A DNA stretch of 64,000 nt from Tamarix chinensis (Eukaryota; Streptophyta; Magnoliopsida; Caryophyllales; Tamaricaceae), in assembly GCA_030549775.1 (NCBI GenBank), contig CM060177.1, forward strand, positions 71,097,638-71,161,637. The letters run 5' to 3'. Below the pieces are notes generated by a model. It was not told the DNA's origin. It did no database searches and worked only from the letters and a program-made list of their open reading frames with translations. Below, piece by piece: positions 22,743-35,598 of this stretch (its first letter is position 1; the number at the start of each line of letters is the position of its first letter). The position numbers were made by a program, and so were the translations under genes.

Positions 22743-23600
22743 GGTCGAGGGATGGAGAAGAGGATAAAGGGGGAAGAAGACAAGGGGGTAGGAGTGGCAG
22801 GATCTCACCGGCTGGTGGTGGTAGGCTGGTATGAGCTTATGAAGGTGCAGGGTGAAGGGCTGAAGATGGGAAAAAGGAAGGGGAATAGGCATGTGGGGGA
22901 GGTAGGTATAGGGAGGGTTTGGCTTGAATTAGAATGGAAAAGGGACAACAGAGAGAGAAGGGAGCAGGCTAGGGTAGTATGGTGGTAGAGATGGATGGTC
23001 ACTGGTAGGTTTGTAGGTTCAACATGTAGCACAAGGGAAGGTGAGGGAAGGAGAAATAAGAAGGAGCTGGGCCAGCCGATTGGGGAAAAAGAAAAGAAAG
23101 AAAGAAAGGGAGAACTGGGTGGGGGAAGGAAAAAAAGAAAGGAAGCAAGCTAGGCTCTACATGGGGAAGGGAAGAGAGGGGGAGAGAAGTTAGGCCGTAT
23201 GACGAGGCCTAACTAGGGAAAGATGAGAAAAAGAAAAGGAGAAAGGAGAAAAAGGAATAAAGAAAAGGGGAAAAAAGGAAAAAAAGAAAAAGGAAAATAA
23301 AATATTTGGGGTATTTAGGGTCTTTTTGATATTTTTGAAATATTTAGAAATAATAACATTAGTAAAAATAAATAATTAAATTAATTTTTATATTAATTTA
23401 TATATTTTGGGGTATATCTTCCAAATTTTGTTTTAGTTAGCAAATTACCCCTAATCTTTCCTAATTAAATCCCATGTTATTTCCCCCCTTTTTGTCTTAA
23501 TTACTCGCATTATTTTATTAAAAATATTATATTTAATTAATCTCACAAATTAATTCCTATTTTATTATAATTTTTTAAATTAGGGTTTTGGGGTATTGCA

Positions 23601-25382
23601 TAACTCCTCTCGTAAGGCTCGTATGATTACCCAAAGTTAATAAACATCCTTAAATTACCAACATTTACAACATATCCAAAATGTGTAGTTTAATTGAACA
23701 GCTTCACATGTAAGATAATAATAATGTTATTTTAAGATTACTATGCCTTAATTAAGCAATTATCTCATTTTGAGAAACCCACAACATTCAGCAAGTACTC
23801 CAAAAACTTCTCCTAATATCATTATCATATTTAATACACCTAACACATTAAAATACTAAGATCTCCATATTAACCCATATTACCATTCCATGAGTTATAT
23901 TTTTCCAAAAGTGCGACTTAGCGTAACAAGATTATATCAACACACTTGTCCCATTCTCACTTCCTTTATATTACATAAATTTAGATTATTGAAACATATC
24001 ATTAATAGCATGCATCCCATCATATAACAAAAACATCACAGTAATACACATAGCCATGTAAGCATTTAACACAAAGCTCTAAAACATCGATTACTATCCT
24101 TACTAACAAAGAAACTAGGATGTATAAATCATATACTTCATCCTCTGAGATCACCAGAATAACAACTATTACAAATAATAAAATATATGGTTAGGATTGA
24201 AGATTATAACTAAGGGAAAAGTTAAGGTAAATGAGGGTAAAAATGAAAATAACTCGAGTTAAAAGGGAAGCTTGAATTGTGTGGAAGTGTGGTAGAATGA
24301 ATGGTGGAGATATGGTGAAAATTTAGTGGTGTTTGAATAAGGTTTGGACATGAAAAATAGGGGGCATGACCAAAATGGGAAGGCTATATGGCTATGTGAT
24401 AGGTAGTACACACCTAGGTCGTTAGGTAGGATCACACATAGGCAAGCTGTGCAAAGAGGCACAGTCATGCTCGATAACTAATTACACAAAATATCAAATA
24501 GGTGTGCACGGGCGTGTGATAGGTTGTGCGTAGGCCATGTGAGGGTGCACTGGTAAACCATGATGATTTACATGGCGTGTGATAAGTAAATTTGGTATTA
24601 CACAACCATAATTGCAGCCATGCATAGGTTATGTATCTCAAAAAAATGCGACAGACGCGAGTAAAAATAGGGAAAATAGCAGTGGTCGACGGTAATGGCC
24701 ACAAACGATGAAAGTGAGTGGTGGGGAAAATTGGTGGTTGGTCCCTCAGGCTTTAGGCTGTCCATGAAGGCTGTGGTGGTACATGGTGGTGATGGAGGTG
24801 GAGTAGTAGAAAAATAGAGGAAGAAGGAAGAAGGAAGAATAAGAAAAAAAAGAGAGGGAGCCTGTGTCAGTGGTTGCTCGATCTAAAATGCGTAGAGATG
24901 AGCCAAAAAAAAGAGAAGAAGGAAGGATGGTGGAGGTGCTATATATATATGGCTTGCAATGGGAAAAAGGGAAATGTAGAGTGTGGTGCAGTCGAGTACA
25001 AGGGATGGCAGAGAAGAGTGGAGAGTAATTTAAAATAGAGGATGATAGACGGTTGGGATGAATATGGCACGGTCTACAACATGAGAGGAATAGTTGTGTG
25101 TGTATATCGTGTGAAGAAGAAAAATGGAAGGGGAGGGTATAGTCGGGTAGTAGCACGTGGAATGGTGATGGTGAGGGATGATGGTGGCTAGAATAGTGGG
25201 TGATAGGAGATAGTTCAAGTTGCAAGAATAAGAAAGGCGTAGTCAAGTATTGTGGTAGAAGGAGCTAGGGAAAAGCAGAAAGGAAAAAGGAGTAGAAATG
25301 GGAAAGGGAAAAAGGAAAGGAAAATGATTGTGGTTAGTTTAGAAAATTTTGATTACCTAAAATAGGTACGAATAGTGTATTA
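23601..25382 (-). mobile_element. Ty3/gypsy element, 3' LTR (part)
   Basis: From about 24944 to 25382 this matches 43912-44340 closely (shared ATGGGAAAAAG, GGGATAGTTGTGT and many other segments). That region is the other LTR of the same minus-strand element. A TATATATATA run at 24943-24952 would be its TATA box. The segment 23601-24940 should be the R/U5 side; the boundary on the left is not certain because the giant LTR unit ending at 23600 abuts it. Copia DNA interrupts it at 25383. Confidence 0.6.
24385..24600 (-). repeat. Short repeats in gypsy LTR
   Basis: Three diverged copies of GGCRTGTGATAGGTNGTRC occur near 24391, 24502 and 24574. They occupy the same relative part of this LTR that the dyad array occupies in the giant LTR units. 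Confidence 0.4.
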
Positions 25383-25885
25383 TGTAGGGGTGATACTAAT
25401 TTAGAAAAATTAGATCTAATTAGAATCAATTAGATCACATAAGAATTGAGAAGAGAAGAACACTTAGAACATAGATTGGGAAAATAGATGATCTAGTTGA
25501 TGTGAAATAATTGTGATTATAAAGAGAATAAAATAAATCCTCACCTAAATCACTCAATTCACCAAGGAATTACAAGATAACTCAAGAGGAGAGAAGAGGA
25601 TGGTGTTATGCTAATTAGGGTTGTAATCGCATGGTATTTATACTGTATGAGACTATCACAAACTTCTTCGTTTGACCTTCAATTAAGTCGATTATTGATG
25701 CATCGTAAATCTAGTAGAAAAATATACAACTTCTATGGTCAACACTTTTCCAAAATCCAATTGCATCAAGGTTAAATATTCATATCTTTTCAGAATAGCT
25801 CATAGTTCTACTCCAAATTCCTCTAAAACACTTCATAAACCAATCTAAGCTATAATACACACCTAATACGAGTCACAAGATCACA
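25383..25885 (-). repeat. Copia 3' LTR
   Basis: 503 bp, from TGTAGGGG to TCACA. It aligns along its length with 29897-30455. A segment of about 50 bp present in the other LTR near 30185-30245 is missing here, which explains the length difference. Confidence 0.85.
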
Positions 25886-28800
25886 ATTCTCCACCTTGAT
25901 GACATATTTGAAGTAGCTAGCACCAGGAACACAAAAGACTATCTATAAAATCCCTAGGCCACAAAAGGCCCTCATGGTACAGAAACACCAACTAATTCTG
26001 AGCACTCCTCAAATTTTCTCACCTTTAATGGCTTCGTTAGCATATTCATTGGATTTTCAGCAATAGTCACCTTCTCTAATACAACCTTGCTTGCAAAAAT
26101 AGTACCTTAGATGAAGTGGTATCTAATATCAATATGCTTTGTCTTATAATGGAAAGAATTCTAATTATTTGCCAAACAGATAGTACTCTGACTATCACTG
26201 CGAACAACGAGAATATCAAGACCAAACCCAAGCTCATGAATGAAATTACCAAGCCACAGACCTTCTTAAAAAACCTTAGTTATACCCATATACTCAACCT
26301 CAGTAGTGGATAATGCAGTCACATCTTGTAAAGATGACTTCCAACTAACTTTTGAACCACTAGGACAAAACATATAACCTCTAGTGGACCTAATATTATC
26401 AAGATCTCCACCATAATCAGAGTCAATGAATCCAGTCAACACATTAGTTGACCACTCATAATCCAAACAGCGTTATGTAGTAGCCTTCAAGTATCTCAGA
26501 ATCTACTTCACCATTTGCCCATGAGCCTTCCTAGGATTCACTATATATCTACTCACAACACTCACAACTTGAGAATATTCAACTTGGTGTAAACTGTAGC
26601 ATAGATCATGCATCCCACAACATTAGAGTAGGGAACTATGGCCATAAAATCCTCTTCATCTTTAGATTTAGGGCAATTTAGAGCAGAAAATCTAAATTGA
26701 GTTAGCAAGGGAGTATTAACTAGCTTGGCATCAATCATATGAAACCTCTGCAACACCTTTTTCACATACTGCTCTTATGACAAGTAAATATGCTTTTGTC
26801 TATGGTCTCAAATGATCTCCATGCCAAGAATCTTCTTTGTAGCTCTCAAATCCTTCATCTCAAACTCATTCTTCAGAATTATTTTTACCTTATTAACTTT
26901 AAACAATTCCTTTACTAAAATAAGCATGTTATTGACATACAACAAAAGATACACGAGAGAACCATCAGCAACCTATTTTAAGTATACACATCCATCGTAA
27001 TCACTCCTAGAGAACCCATGCTCAATCATAAATGGATCAAACCTATTATACCATTGTCTAGGAAACTACTTCAGACCATACAATGACTTCTTCAATAAGC
27101 ACACATGATCGTGCTTGCCTTCAATAACAAAACCATCTGGTTAGTGCATAAAGATCTATTCCTCAAGCTCACCATGCAAAAAAGATTTTAACATCTAATT
27201 GCTCTAACTCCATATCCTATATAGCTACAAGTGCAAGAAAGGTACGAATACCTAATAATAGGGGAAAATACCTCATTATATTCTACATTAGGCATTTGAC
27301 TGAATACTCGTGCAACTAAACGAGCCTTGTACCTGGGACCCTCAACACATGGAGTTCCTTGTTTTAACTTATACACCCACTTGAAATTAACTATTTTCTT
27401 CTTTCTAGGTTCCATCACAAGTTTCCTTGTCTGGTACTTTCATAGAGATTGTATCTCCTCCTCCATAGTAGCACACCATTGAATAGAATCACCACTAATA
27501 ATGGCATCTGTGTATGCCATTGGCTCTTGTACAATAACTATAGTCTCAACACTAGCCAAAGCATAACCTACTAAATCCTCAAAGCCATATCTCACAAAAG
27601 GCTTCACAACCCTCTATGGTCTACTTAGAGCATTTCCCCTTAACTCCACCTACTGCTTGGATACACCTACATAGGAATAGTGGGTCTTATACTAGAAGAT
27701 TTTGATTGATCCAAATCTACCTCTACCTGCAAATTATCTGTAACACCACATAGATTATGCTGCTCCACCTCTTCAGACAATCTATCAGAAGAAGACTTAG
27801 TGTTTTGGAGGAATATAAAATCTTTGAAGGTAACATCTTTACAATTTAAAAACTTAGATGCAACTGGGTCCCATAACCTATACCCCTTCATATCGGATGT
27901 ATAGTTAAGAAAAATAAACTTCCTGGAACTAGGCTCAAGATTCCCATAATTTACATAAGCATAGGCGAGACATCTAAAAACATTCAAATCAGAATAATCA
28001 GCTAGTTTGTCAGACTATACCTCCTTAGGTGTCTTCAAATCAATGGAATGATTGGGTGAGCTTTTCACCAAGACCGCTGCCATGTGAACTACCTTAGCCC
28101 AAAACTCCTTGCCTAATCCAACCTACAACAACATACATTAAGCCTTATCTAATAGGGTCCTATCCATCCTCTTAGGAACCCCGTTATGTTAAGGCCTTCC
28201 AACACAAATGCAATGCATAGTAATACCATAATCCTCATAATAATCGGTGAAACTATGCTCCAAAAAATTGAGGCCATTATCTATCTTGGGACACCTTACC
28301 TGTTTCCTGGTCAGATTCTCTAGTAAGGCCTTCTAATTCTTGAAAACACCAAATACATCATTCTTAATTTTAATAAAATAAGACCACCCGTTTGTAGGGA
28401 ATTCATCAATAAATTTTGGTAGGTATTGCGAACCACCCTTTCAAGACCCCACAAATAAGAGTGAACATAATCTAGAGGCCCCTTTGCACTATGTGTAGTC
28501 TTTGAAAAGTTAACCTAATTTTGCATGCCAAAAGCACAATGCTTAAAGAAATTCATAGCGACTGTACTCTGCCCATCTATAAACCCTCTCATGGAGAGTT
28601 CAGTCAAGCCTCTAACGCTCATGTTTCTAAGTCGCATATGCCACTGTCTAGTAACTTCGAGTCTAACATAGTAGATGGTGTTACTGTAGTTTCTTCCTCA
28701 GTAGTGGAACCAACAAGCTCATATAGTGTCCCAACCCTATTTCCTTTCATTACAATAAGAGGCCTAATAGTAATCCTCATTGTGCCATCCTCGATCACAC

Positions 28801-29880
28801 AATGATATCCATTACAATCCAAGGAACTCAATGAAATCAAATTCTTAGTCATCTCAGGGATATGCCAAACATTAGACAATTTTCTGACCACACCATCATG
28901 CATCTTCACCTTTACTACCCTAATCCCAACAACATTGCATGCATCATCATTACGTATCAAAACTACTCCATCTCGATCCATCTTATAAGTTTGGAACTAG
29001 TTACTGTTGGAAAAATTTGGTAAGAGCATCCAAAATCCAAGATCCACCTGTCCATAATCTTAGTCTAACTATCAGTGGTAGTCAACACATCACCAATATT
29101 ATCATATCAAGCTATAGTAGCACCATCCTTTGTGCTAGTTGGTTTACCTGATTTATCTTCAGATTTCCTATTAGACAAAACTTCTTGATATGACCCTTAT
29201 TTTGACATCTATAGTAAATGATATTCTTAGATATGTTATTCCTTGACTTTAACTTAGACTTCTTCTTCTCACTAGAACCCCATTCTTGAGTTCTTTCCCT
29301 AGCTATAAGTCCCTCACTATGTATGTCACTAGAACCACCTTTGGTCAACCTCAATCAATTCCTGTTATAGTAGTGTGGTCTCGACATCTTCAGGAACTAA
29401 CTCATCATCCTTCCCATATAGTATGGTCTCACAAAAATTTTTGTAATCAGCAGGCAAAGAGCACAACAATGTAATTGTAGGATCTTTATCCTTTAATTTG
29501 ACATCTATATTCCTTAGATCCACAATTATAGACTCAAAGACATGAAGAAGATATTTTAGGGATTATCCCTCACCCAATTTCAACTCGTGCAACTTACTCT
29601 TCAACAAAAAATGATTCGTCACCGACTTTGTCATGTATAGAGACTCCAGCAAGACCTCGTTTAGACAAACACACCTATATGGTGGAAAGGGTTTTTTGAT
29701 CTATCTCCTTATATTTCTCATATGTCATTGAATTGAGATTATTTGATTTTCCAAGTAATTCCTTCTCCAATCTATTCTAAATTAGAATTACCTTCATATT
29801 CAACTTCCACAAAGTGAAGTTCACATCCCAATCAAATTTCTTTATATCAAATCTTGTAGATATCCCCAACATGAACCCTG
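25886..29880 (-). pseudogene. Copia gag-pol remnant
   Basis: Broken polyprotein read on the minus strand. Gag: N-terminal ARFDIKKFD-like start near 29860, a LLCSLPADYKNF segment near 29440, and a zinc knuckle near 29190-29225 whose first Cys is Tyr (YYRCQNKGHIKKFC). Protease: the D-S/T-G site is lost (WILDAL near 29030) before the conserved VKMHDGVVRKLSNVWHIPEM block (28619-28981). Integrase: pre-integrase FKHCAFGMQN and LDYVHSYLWG (about 28440-28620) through GYRLWDP (27667-27987). Reverse transcriptase: FKWVYKLKQG at 27188-27418, and YVNNM at 26925-26939 where the catalytic pair should be two Asp. RNase H: GFIDSDYGGDLDNIRSTRGY (26266-26466). Many stops and frameshifts; inactive. Confidence 0.9.
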
Positions 29881-29893
29881 TGCTCTGATACCA
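29881..29893 (-). other. Primer-binding site, initiator tRNA-Met
   Basis: The minus strand reads TGGTATCAGAGCA, the standard plant copia complement of initiator methionine tRNA. It lies three bases inside the 5' LTR. Confidence 0.92.
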
Positions 29894-29896
29894 ATT

Positions 29897-30455
29897 TGTT
29901 GGGGATCGATACCAATTCAAAAATATAAGACACAATGAGAATTAATTAGAGCAAACAAGAATTGAAAAGAAAGAACACAAAAGAACATGGATTAGGGAAA
30001 TATATGATCTTATTGATGTGAAATAATTGTCATTTTAAAGAGATTTACAGAAATCTTCACTTAAATCACTCAATTCACAAAGGAATTATAAGAGAAATCA
30101 AGAGGAGAGAAGAGAATAATGCTATTCTAATTAGGGTTTTAATCACATGGTATTTATACTGTACTAGACTGTCATAAATAGGGGCCCCTTGTGTTTTTTT
30201 CCATCTTTGAAAATCTTTGGTATTTTAGCTAAAAATTATTTGTTTGACATCTAATTGAGCTAATTCTTGATTTGTTGGAATGATAACAGAAATAGTACAA
30301 CATTCATGTTAAATACTTTTTGAAATTTAAGCTACATCAAGGTTAAATCTTTGTATCTTTTCAATGCGATTGACTGTTCTACTCCAAATTCTCTAAACTA
30401 CTTCACACACCAATCCAAGCTATCATACACACCAAATATAAGTCACAAAGTCATA
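29897..30455 (-). repeat. Copia 5' LTR
   Basis: 559 bp from TGTTGGGG to TCATA; the final CA has mutated to TA. The large number of differences from the other LTR points to an old insertion. Confidence 0.85.
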
Positions 30456-30644
30456 GTGGTAAATTTTATTATAATTATTATTGGTTTACAAAATATAATT
30501 TATCAGGGTCCAAGATTTATATTAGCTTAAGATTTGAGGATTAAAAAATTTGGTTAAGTCTAAAATAAAAATTTCTTGAGATTAGAATCAAATTAAGTTA
30601 TTAATGATATGGGATTAGGTTAGGCAAAAACATTTAGGGTATTA
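30456..30644 (-). mobile_element. Ty3/gypsy 3' LTR, remaining U3 end
   Basis: This continues the LTR after the copia insertion and is collinear with 44345-44527. It ends ...TTTAGGGTATTA, and the last CA lies at 35604-35605, after the giant LTR insertion. Confidence 0.75.
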
Positions 30645-31349
30645 TGTAACACCCCAAATTTACTACTGAAAAATTTCGTTTAAATCGAAAGGTTTAGTAG
30701 AAGCGAAAGATTTTAAAACCGTAAACTTGGGGGTATTACCGCCACACTTAGTACCGGACCGGTTCACTCCTACCGTGTCGATACTAAGTGCTAAGGCTAA
30801 ATCGAACCATCGTTAATAAGAACCATCAAAAACATAAGTTCATAGCCATCATAAATCATTCAAGAAACAAGAGTCGACCACAGACTGAATATTGTTTAAG
30901 ATTACAACTTAAGAGTTCCTCTCCAAAATACGAACATAATACAAATACGGCTAACTCAAGATAAACGGAAATGAGGATAGTAAAAGAGTCTGGTCGGCTC
31001 GCTGTCGGCCCCAACCAAGGTAGGCTCAACACTCGGCCCCACCCGATGCCTCGTAGGTATCGTAGGCATCGAAAATATGATCTCCTACCTGCACAAGGTC
31101 AGAAGGGTCCTCTGCTCGTGGGAATGAGCATCACCCATGAAACGGGTGATCAGTACGCTACGTACTGAGTAAGGTAACAGACGAGCTAGGGCCAAAACAA
31201 CATGCAACATAATATACAAGGTACAACACATAGGAGACATGGAATAACACAGATGGTGCAAGTTCGCAATGGCCTACTCAAACCTCTTCTTTCATAACCC
31301 TTGTAATTAGTCATTTCACATTATAAACTTTATTAACCCATGAGAGTGT

Positions 31350-31705
31350 GGAAACCCCACTATTATAGCTGGTGGATTGGTCACTTATAGGGAAGAACGC
31401 ACCTAACCACTATTATAGGCCGGTGGATCGGTCTCCAGGGCACAACGCTCCTGGCCACTATTATGTCGGTGGATCCGTCTGACCCCGACTCTCATGGTGT
31501 TTCACTATAAGTATATAGTAGCTTCCCCATAATTCATTTACAACACACTGTTTGTTTTGTTGAGCTTGGCATCCCCCACTATTATAGCCGGTGGATCGGT
31601 CACGTATAGGACAGAACGCACCTAACCACTATTATACGCCGGTGGATCGGTCTCCATGGCACCCCGGCACCTGGCCACTATTATGCCGGTGGATCGGTCT
31701 GGGCC
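31350..31705 (-). repeat. Dyad/hairpin tandem array
   Basis: Two higher-order repeats about 218 bp apart (CCCACTATTATAG landmark near 31356 and 31575). Subrepeats read CACTATTATNNGCCGGTGG, with ACCGGT/GATCGGT variants. Confidence 0.85.
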
Positions 31706-32967
31706 CGGCTCAACAATCTTACTCTTTAAGTAATTAGTATCTTATTCGTGTCTTATCAAAAAGCTTTCCACCCTTGACATGCATATCAACTACCCTCTAC
31801 TTATTTCCTCCCTAGGGGGCCCGTCCCATATCTTGAGACTCCTACGCCCCTTATCACACCCCGATGCCCATCCCCTCTTACTCTTATACATAAGGAAATG
31901 TAGTAAGGGCACACTCTCCCGAGAATGTGGGCTAACCCTAACACAACGATATCGGTCCCGCATGTCCTCACCCCTCCAGGGCTCCTCCTTGGAAAACCCT
32001 AATTTGGGCCTACATGGCCCAACTCCTTCTTACTCATCCTAACTTTACTTTGTTCCTTGCCTCGCATCCCGTCTCTACTAAGAAATTCCCAAAATATATC
32101 CCTTTATTCCCCGACTCCACATGTGACCGCCAAACCCTAGTTGGCCACACCAAACCCTAGCACCTTACTTCCTCCCCAAGTAACCTCCCCTCTTTGCCCC
32201 AAAACCTCTTCTCTCATTTAGAAGCCCATACGCATCCTTCATACAAGTGGACTCTCACTCTCAACCCCATACTCCATCCCTCCTTGATCATTTTTACCCT
32301 TGTACCCTTCAAATTGCTCATTTCCTCCCAAAACCCTAATTGGGTCCCTTAGACACCCTTACATCGACCCACGTGAAATTTTGCACCCAAGTCTCCAATG
32401 GACCCGTAACTTTGACATTATCTTATTTACTTCTTAAATCAACGTTCCTCACGCAAGATTCATTCCCAAGCATAATTTAAACACTCCATGCAAACTCTCC
32501 AACCCCCATTTACACCCAAACCCTAATAAGGTCGCTTATGCACCAACTCACATACTATTTTTCATACCAAGTCTGCAATCACTCCAAGACTCTCCCAGAC
32601 TCTTACTTGCAACCCAAATCAACTTTTCACACGTAAGGATCATGCCCATGCAAGGTCTAGTCCCCCCATGCAAACTCCCCAAACGTCCACTTCCCCGTTG
32701 TTCTTTTATTATCATTTCATGCTACCCAAAACCCTAGCATGCATGTCCTAGAGGGCCATAACAAGTCACATCATCAACATCAACACCAAACATGGAACAT
32801 GTCATACACGTATAATACAAGGCACACACAACATACCTCATGATCCACGCTGCGCTACACAAAACAAGTTATTCATAACACATGCATAATACACATCAAC
32901 ATGGCATGCTCATCATTCATCCACACATTCCATCACACATAGCACAAGGCCATAGCTTCGTCCTTAA

Positions 32968-33029
32968 CTAGGTAGGCACCGGGCTCGGAGCATGCTCCTC
33001 TAGCTCCTTAGGGCTCGGATTGGGGTCAC
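32968..33029 (-). other. 62-nt exon-like segment, donor lost
   Basis: Same length and flanks as 8673-8734: acceptor AG at 33030-33031 after a CT-rich tract. The donor position, however, reads TTAAGG in place of GTAAGG, so a transcript of this copy would not be spliced the same way. Confidence 0.45.
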
Positions 33030-33879
33030 CTATGAAAAGGGGAAAAAGCTAAGTATTAGTTTCCCTTATAAATACTATTAACCCTTATTCTAGTTTAAGG
33101 TTAGGGTTCTTATCTCTAGTAGGGGCATTGTACAAAACTAGGGTTTTTGCTCTAATTTATTATGCTAAGTATTACTCATTGATATATCTTTAGTTTCAAA
33201 ACTCATTGTTACACTTATATCATTAGACCCGTTAGTTCCATCTTTATAACATTAGTGTTTGCTAGACATAGTAAAATAGTGATAATAATGGAATTAGTAA
33301 ACCACTAATAGTGATACTTATGTTGGTGTTAGCATTAAAATATTAATACAATGGTTGTAATATCAACAAGTTAACACTCCTAGAGGTAGTAATGATAAAA
33401 GTCATATTTTGAATAAATAGTATAAGGGCTCCCATATTTTGTCACCCTAATAGAATTAGCATATGGGTAATATCAATAATAGAAATGACACTAATGTTAA
33501 AGGTATTAGGTATGGTAAAACACTATTACATAGTTACAATACTTCACATAAAGTTGGGTTAAATAGTAAGAACACTAATAGTGGTAGTAATCTTAGCGAT
33601 AGTATTAATAAAAATAATAACACCAACACTAATGGTTAAGTATGTTGAAAGCTAGGGTTTGGGGAGAGATTATGGCTTGTAAGAAAATAACACCTTTAGG
33701 ATACAGAAATTAATAATGGTAATAGCAATAATAAAAGTAATAATAATACTAGTATTAGAAATGTTAATAATGAAGGTAATGATACTAACCCTAAGTTAAG
33801 TATAATAGGGGTTAGGGTTGGAAGGGGTGATAGTATGATAACATTAAGGATAATAACAGAAATGGTATTAGTTAATAAG

Positions 33880-33880
33880 C

Positions 33881-33937
<57 letters not shown>

Positions 33938-33940
33938 GTG
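33880..33940. repeat. (AAT)n microsatellite
   Basis: An almost uninterrupted AAT run of nearly 20 units. It is the cleanest trinucleotide tract in the window. Confidence 0.95.
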
Positions 33941-34612
33941 TAATAATACTAATATTAATTAAAAACTACTATAGGTGGCATAAGAAAAGGGTTTTAGGGT
34001 TTAGATGAGTGGAAGACCACCTGAGGACGGTGGTGGTCCGGCGGCGGCGGCGATGGAGGAGGAGAAGAGAGAAAAGATGGGGAAGGTGGTTAGATGGGAG
34101 GAGGAAAAAGGGAAGTTAAGTGTGGGGGAGGAGATAGCAGGGAGAGGGGAGTGGAATGAGGGTGGTGGCGTGAGAAGGGCGGCGGCGCGTGGTGGTGGAC
34201 GCGGCGGCCGAAGGAGGAAGAAGGTGGTGGAAAATGGTGGAGGTCGGTGGAGAAGGAAGTAGGGGGTAAGGAGGGTATGGGCAGGTAGGGGAGGACCTGC
34301 AGGTTACTTTGGAAGGTGGAAGGAGGGTGGAACACGGCGGAGGTGGCGGCTACGGGCGGCGTAAGGGCGGCGGCGACTGGAAGAGGGGTTTTTCAGCAGG
34401 GAGCTTCGCACAGCTATGGCGGCACGTGCAGGGCAGGGTGGAGGGCGGCGATGGTTTGGTTTTGTCGAGGAAGGTGCAGGGGTGTTTTTGGTGGCCAGTA
34501 GTGGCTGCGGCGATCACCGGCGGCGGCGGAAGCTTCGTCTGATTTTCAAGCGACAGAGAGGCAGAGTTTCGGGGTAATTTTTGCAGCACAGGTTATGGCT
34601 GTCGAAGGGGGG

Positions 34613-34620
34613 TATTTATA
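34613..34620 (-). promoter_or_regulatory. TATA box of giant LTR
   Basis: TATTTATA on the plus strand, in the same context (GGGGGTATTTATAGGCAATT) as the plus-strand copy at 7424. Confidence 0.6.
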
Positions 34621-35598
34621 GGCAATTGGGGGGAGAAAACGACGAAGGAGGAGAGGACACGCCAGGTCACAGCAGTACACCGTCTGGCGGTGATCGGGCA
34701 GGCCTGCAGATTCTCTGTCAGCAAGTTCTAGCTCGGTTTGGGTGAGAAAGGAAAGGGGGCAGGGCCTGGGCGGTGCAGGATGGTAGGCTGGGACAAATTG
34801 GGAAAGAAAGGGACGGGAAAAAAGACGAGAAGGACGGCCAGACTGTGGCGTTGTCGGCGTTGCAGCGGCGCGGTGGTCACAGGCCCGAGGAAGAAGACGA
34901 CAATGGGGTAGGTTGGACCGGCGGTCCAGGGAAGAAAAGAAAGGAGAGAAACCTGCCGATCGGCAACGCTTATAACATTCCTAATCTCGACGTGTCGCTT
35001 CATTATTTAGAAGGTCGAAACGCAGCGTCGTGTCGTTGGCTGGCAACGGTTATAAGGCTCATTAATCGCGATGCGGCGCTTCAGCGGATCGAAAGGCAAA
35101 ATGCTGCGTCGCACTCAGGCGTTGGCCAGCGAACGACGCTGGGCCGCGGGGGAGGGAGAAAGGAAAAGAAGAGAAGGGATGGGCCGCAGGGAGAGGCCCA
35201 ACCGACGGGGAAAAAGGAAAAAAAAGGAAAAAAAAGGAAAAGGAAGAAAAGGAAGAAGGAAAATGAGGGAAAAGAAAAGAGAAAATGTTTTATTTAGGGT
35301 TTTGGATTTTGTAAAAATTATTTAGAATATTTTTGGGCTGTTTAGAGTATTAATATTTATAAAATATGAAATAAATTTCCTTTTTTGCTTATTTTAGACC
35401 ATTTTAGATAAATTTCCTTAACCTCCATGCTAATTAGGAAAAATACCCAAATTTTCTTCCAATTAAATTCTTTATTATTTCCTATTAATTTACCTTAATT
35501 AATTCCCTACACCTTAAGTAATTAAATTTATGTGTTTAATTTCCTACTAATTCCTTATTTGGCCATAATTTCAAAAATTAGGGTTTTGGGGTATTTCA

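Larger units (their letters stand above)
20643..23600 (-). mobile_element. Giant LTR unit cut by the CACTA element
   Basis: In minus orientation it shows the array (20756-21110), ATT microsatellites (21985-22080), a GC-richer purine-biased leader (22150-23290), a TATA box on the minus strand (22735-22742) and AT-rich U3. It ends TTGGGGTATTGCA at 23600, which is TGCAATACCCC in its own orientation. The 3' part with the hairpins is absent because the CACTA element lies immediately to the left. Open frames at 22196-22988 are compositional. Confidence 0.75.
25383..30455 (-). mobile_element. Ty1/copia element (Tnt1/Tork-like), decayed
   Basis: Two matching LTRs (25383-25885 and 29897-30455) flank an internal region with a tRNA-iMet primer-binding site (29881-29893) and a polypurine-type tract beside the left LTR (AAGGTGGAGAAT on the minus strand, about 25885-25898). 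Gag and pol remnants lie between, in copia order with integrase before reverse transcriptase. It is inserted in the gypsy LTR: joining 25382 to 30456 restores a sequence collinear with 44270-44360. The flanks (GTATTA and GTGGTA) give no clean 5-bp duplication, so that mark has decayed. Confidence 0.9.
30645..35598 (-). mobile_element. Complete giant solo-LTR-like unit, subfamily A (inverted)
   Basis: 4954 bp. The plus strand begins TGTAACACCCC and ends GGGGTATTTCA, flanked by the duplication TATTA (30640-30644, 35599-35603). Parts in its own order: U3 with the duplicated GC motif (about 34965-35130), TATA box (34613-34620), leader (to donor at 34019-34020), ATT microsatellite (33880-33940), 62-nt exon-like segment (32968-33029), array (31350-31700), hairpins, and terminal stem (30646-30737). 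It is the closest relative of 6461-11092. It is inserted two bases from the end of the gypsy 3' LTR. Confidence 0.85.

Noticed and set aside
25376..25382. A target duplication for the copia element
   Set aside because: GTATTA on the left and GTGGTA on the right agree only partly, so I do not claim an exact duplication.
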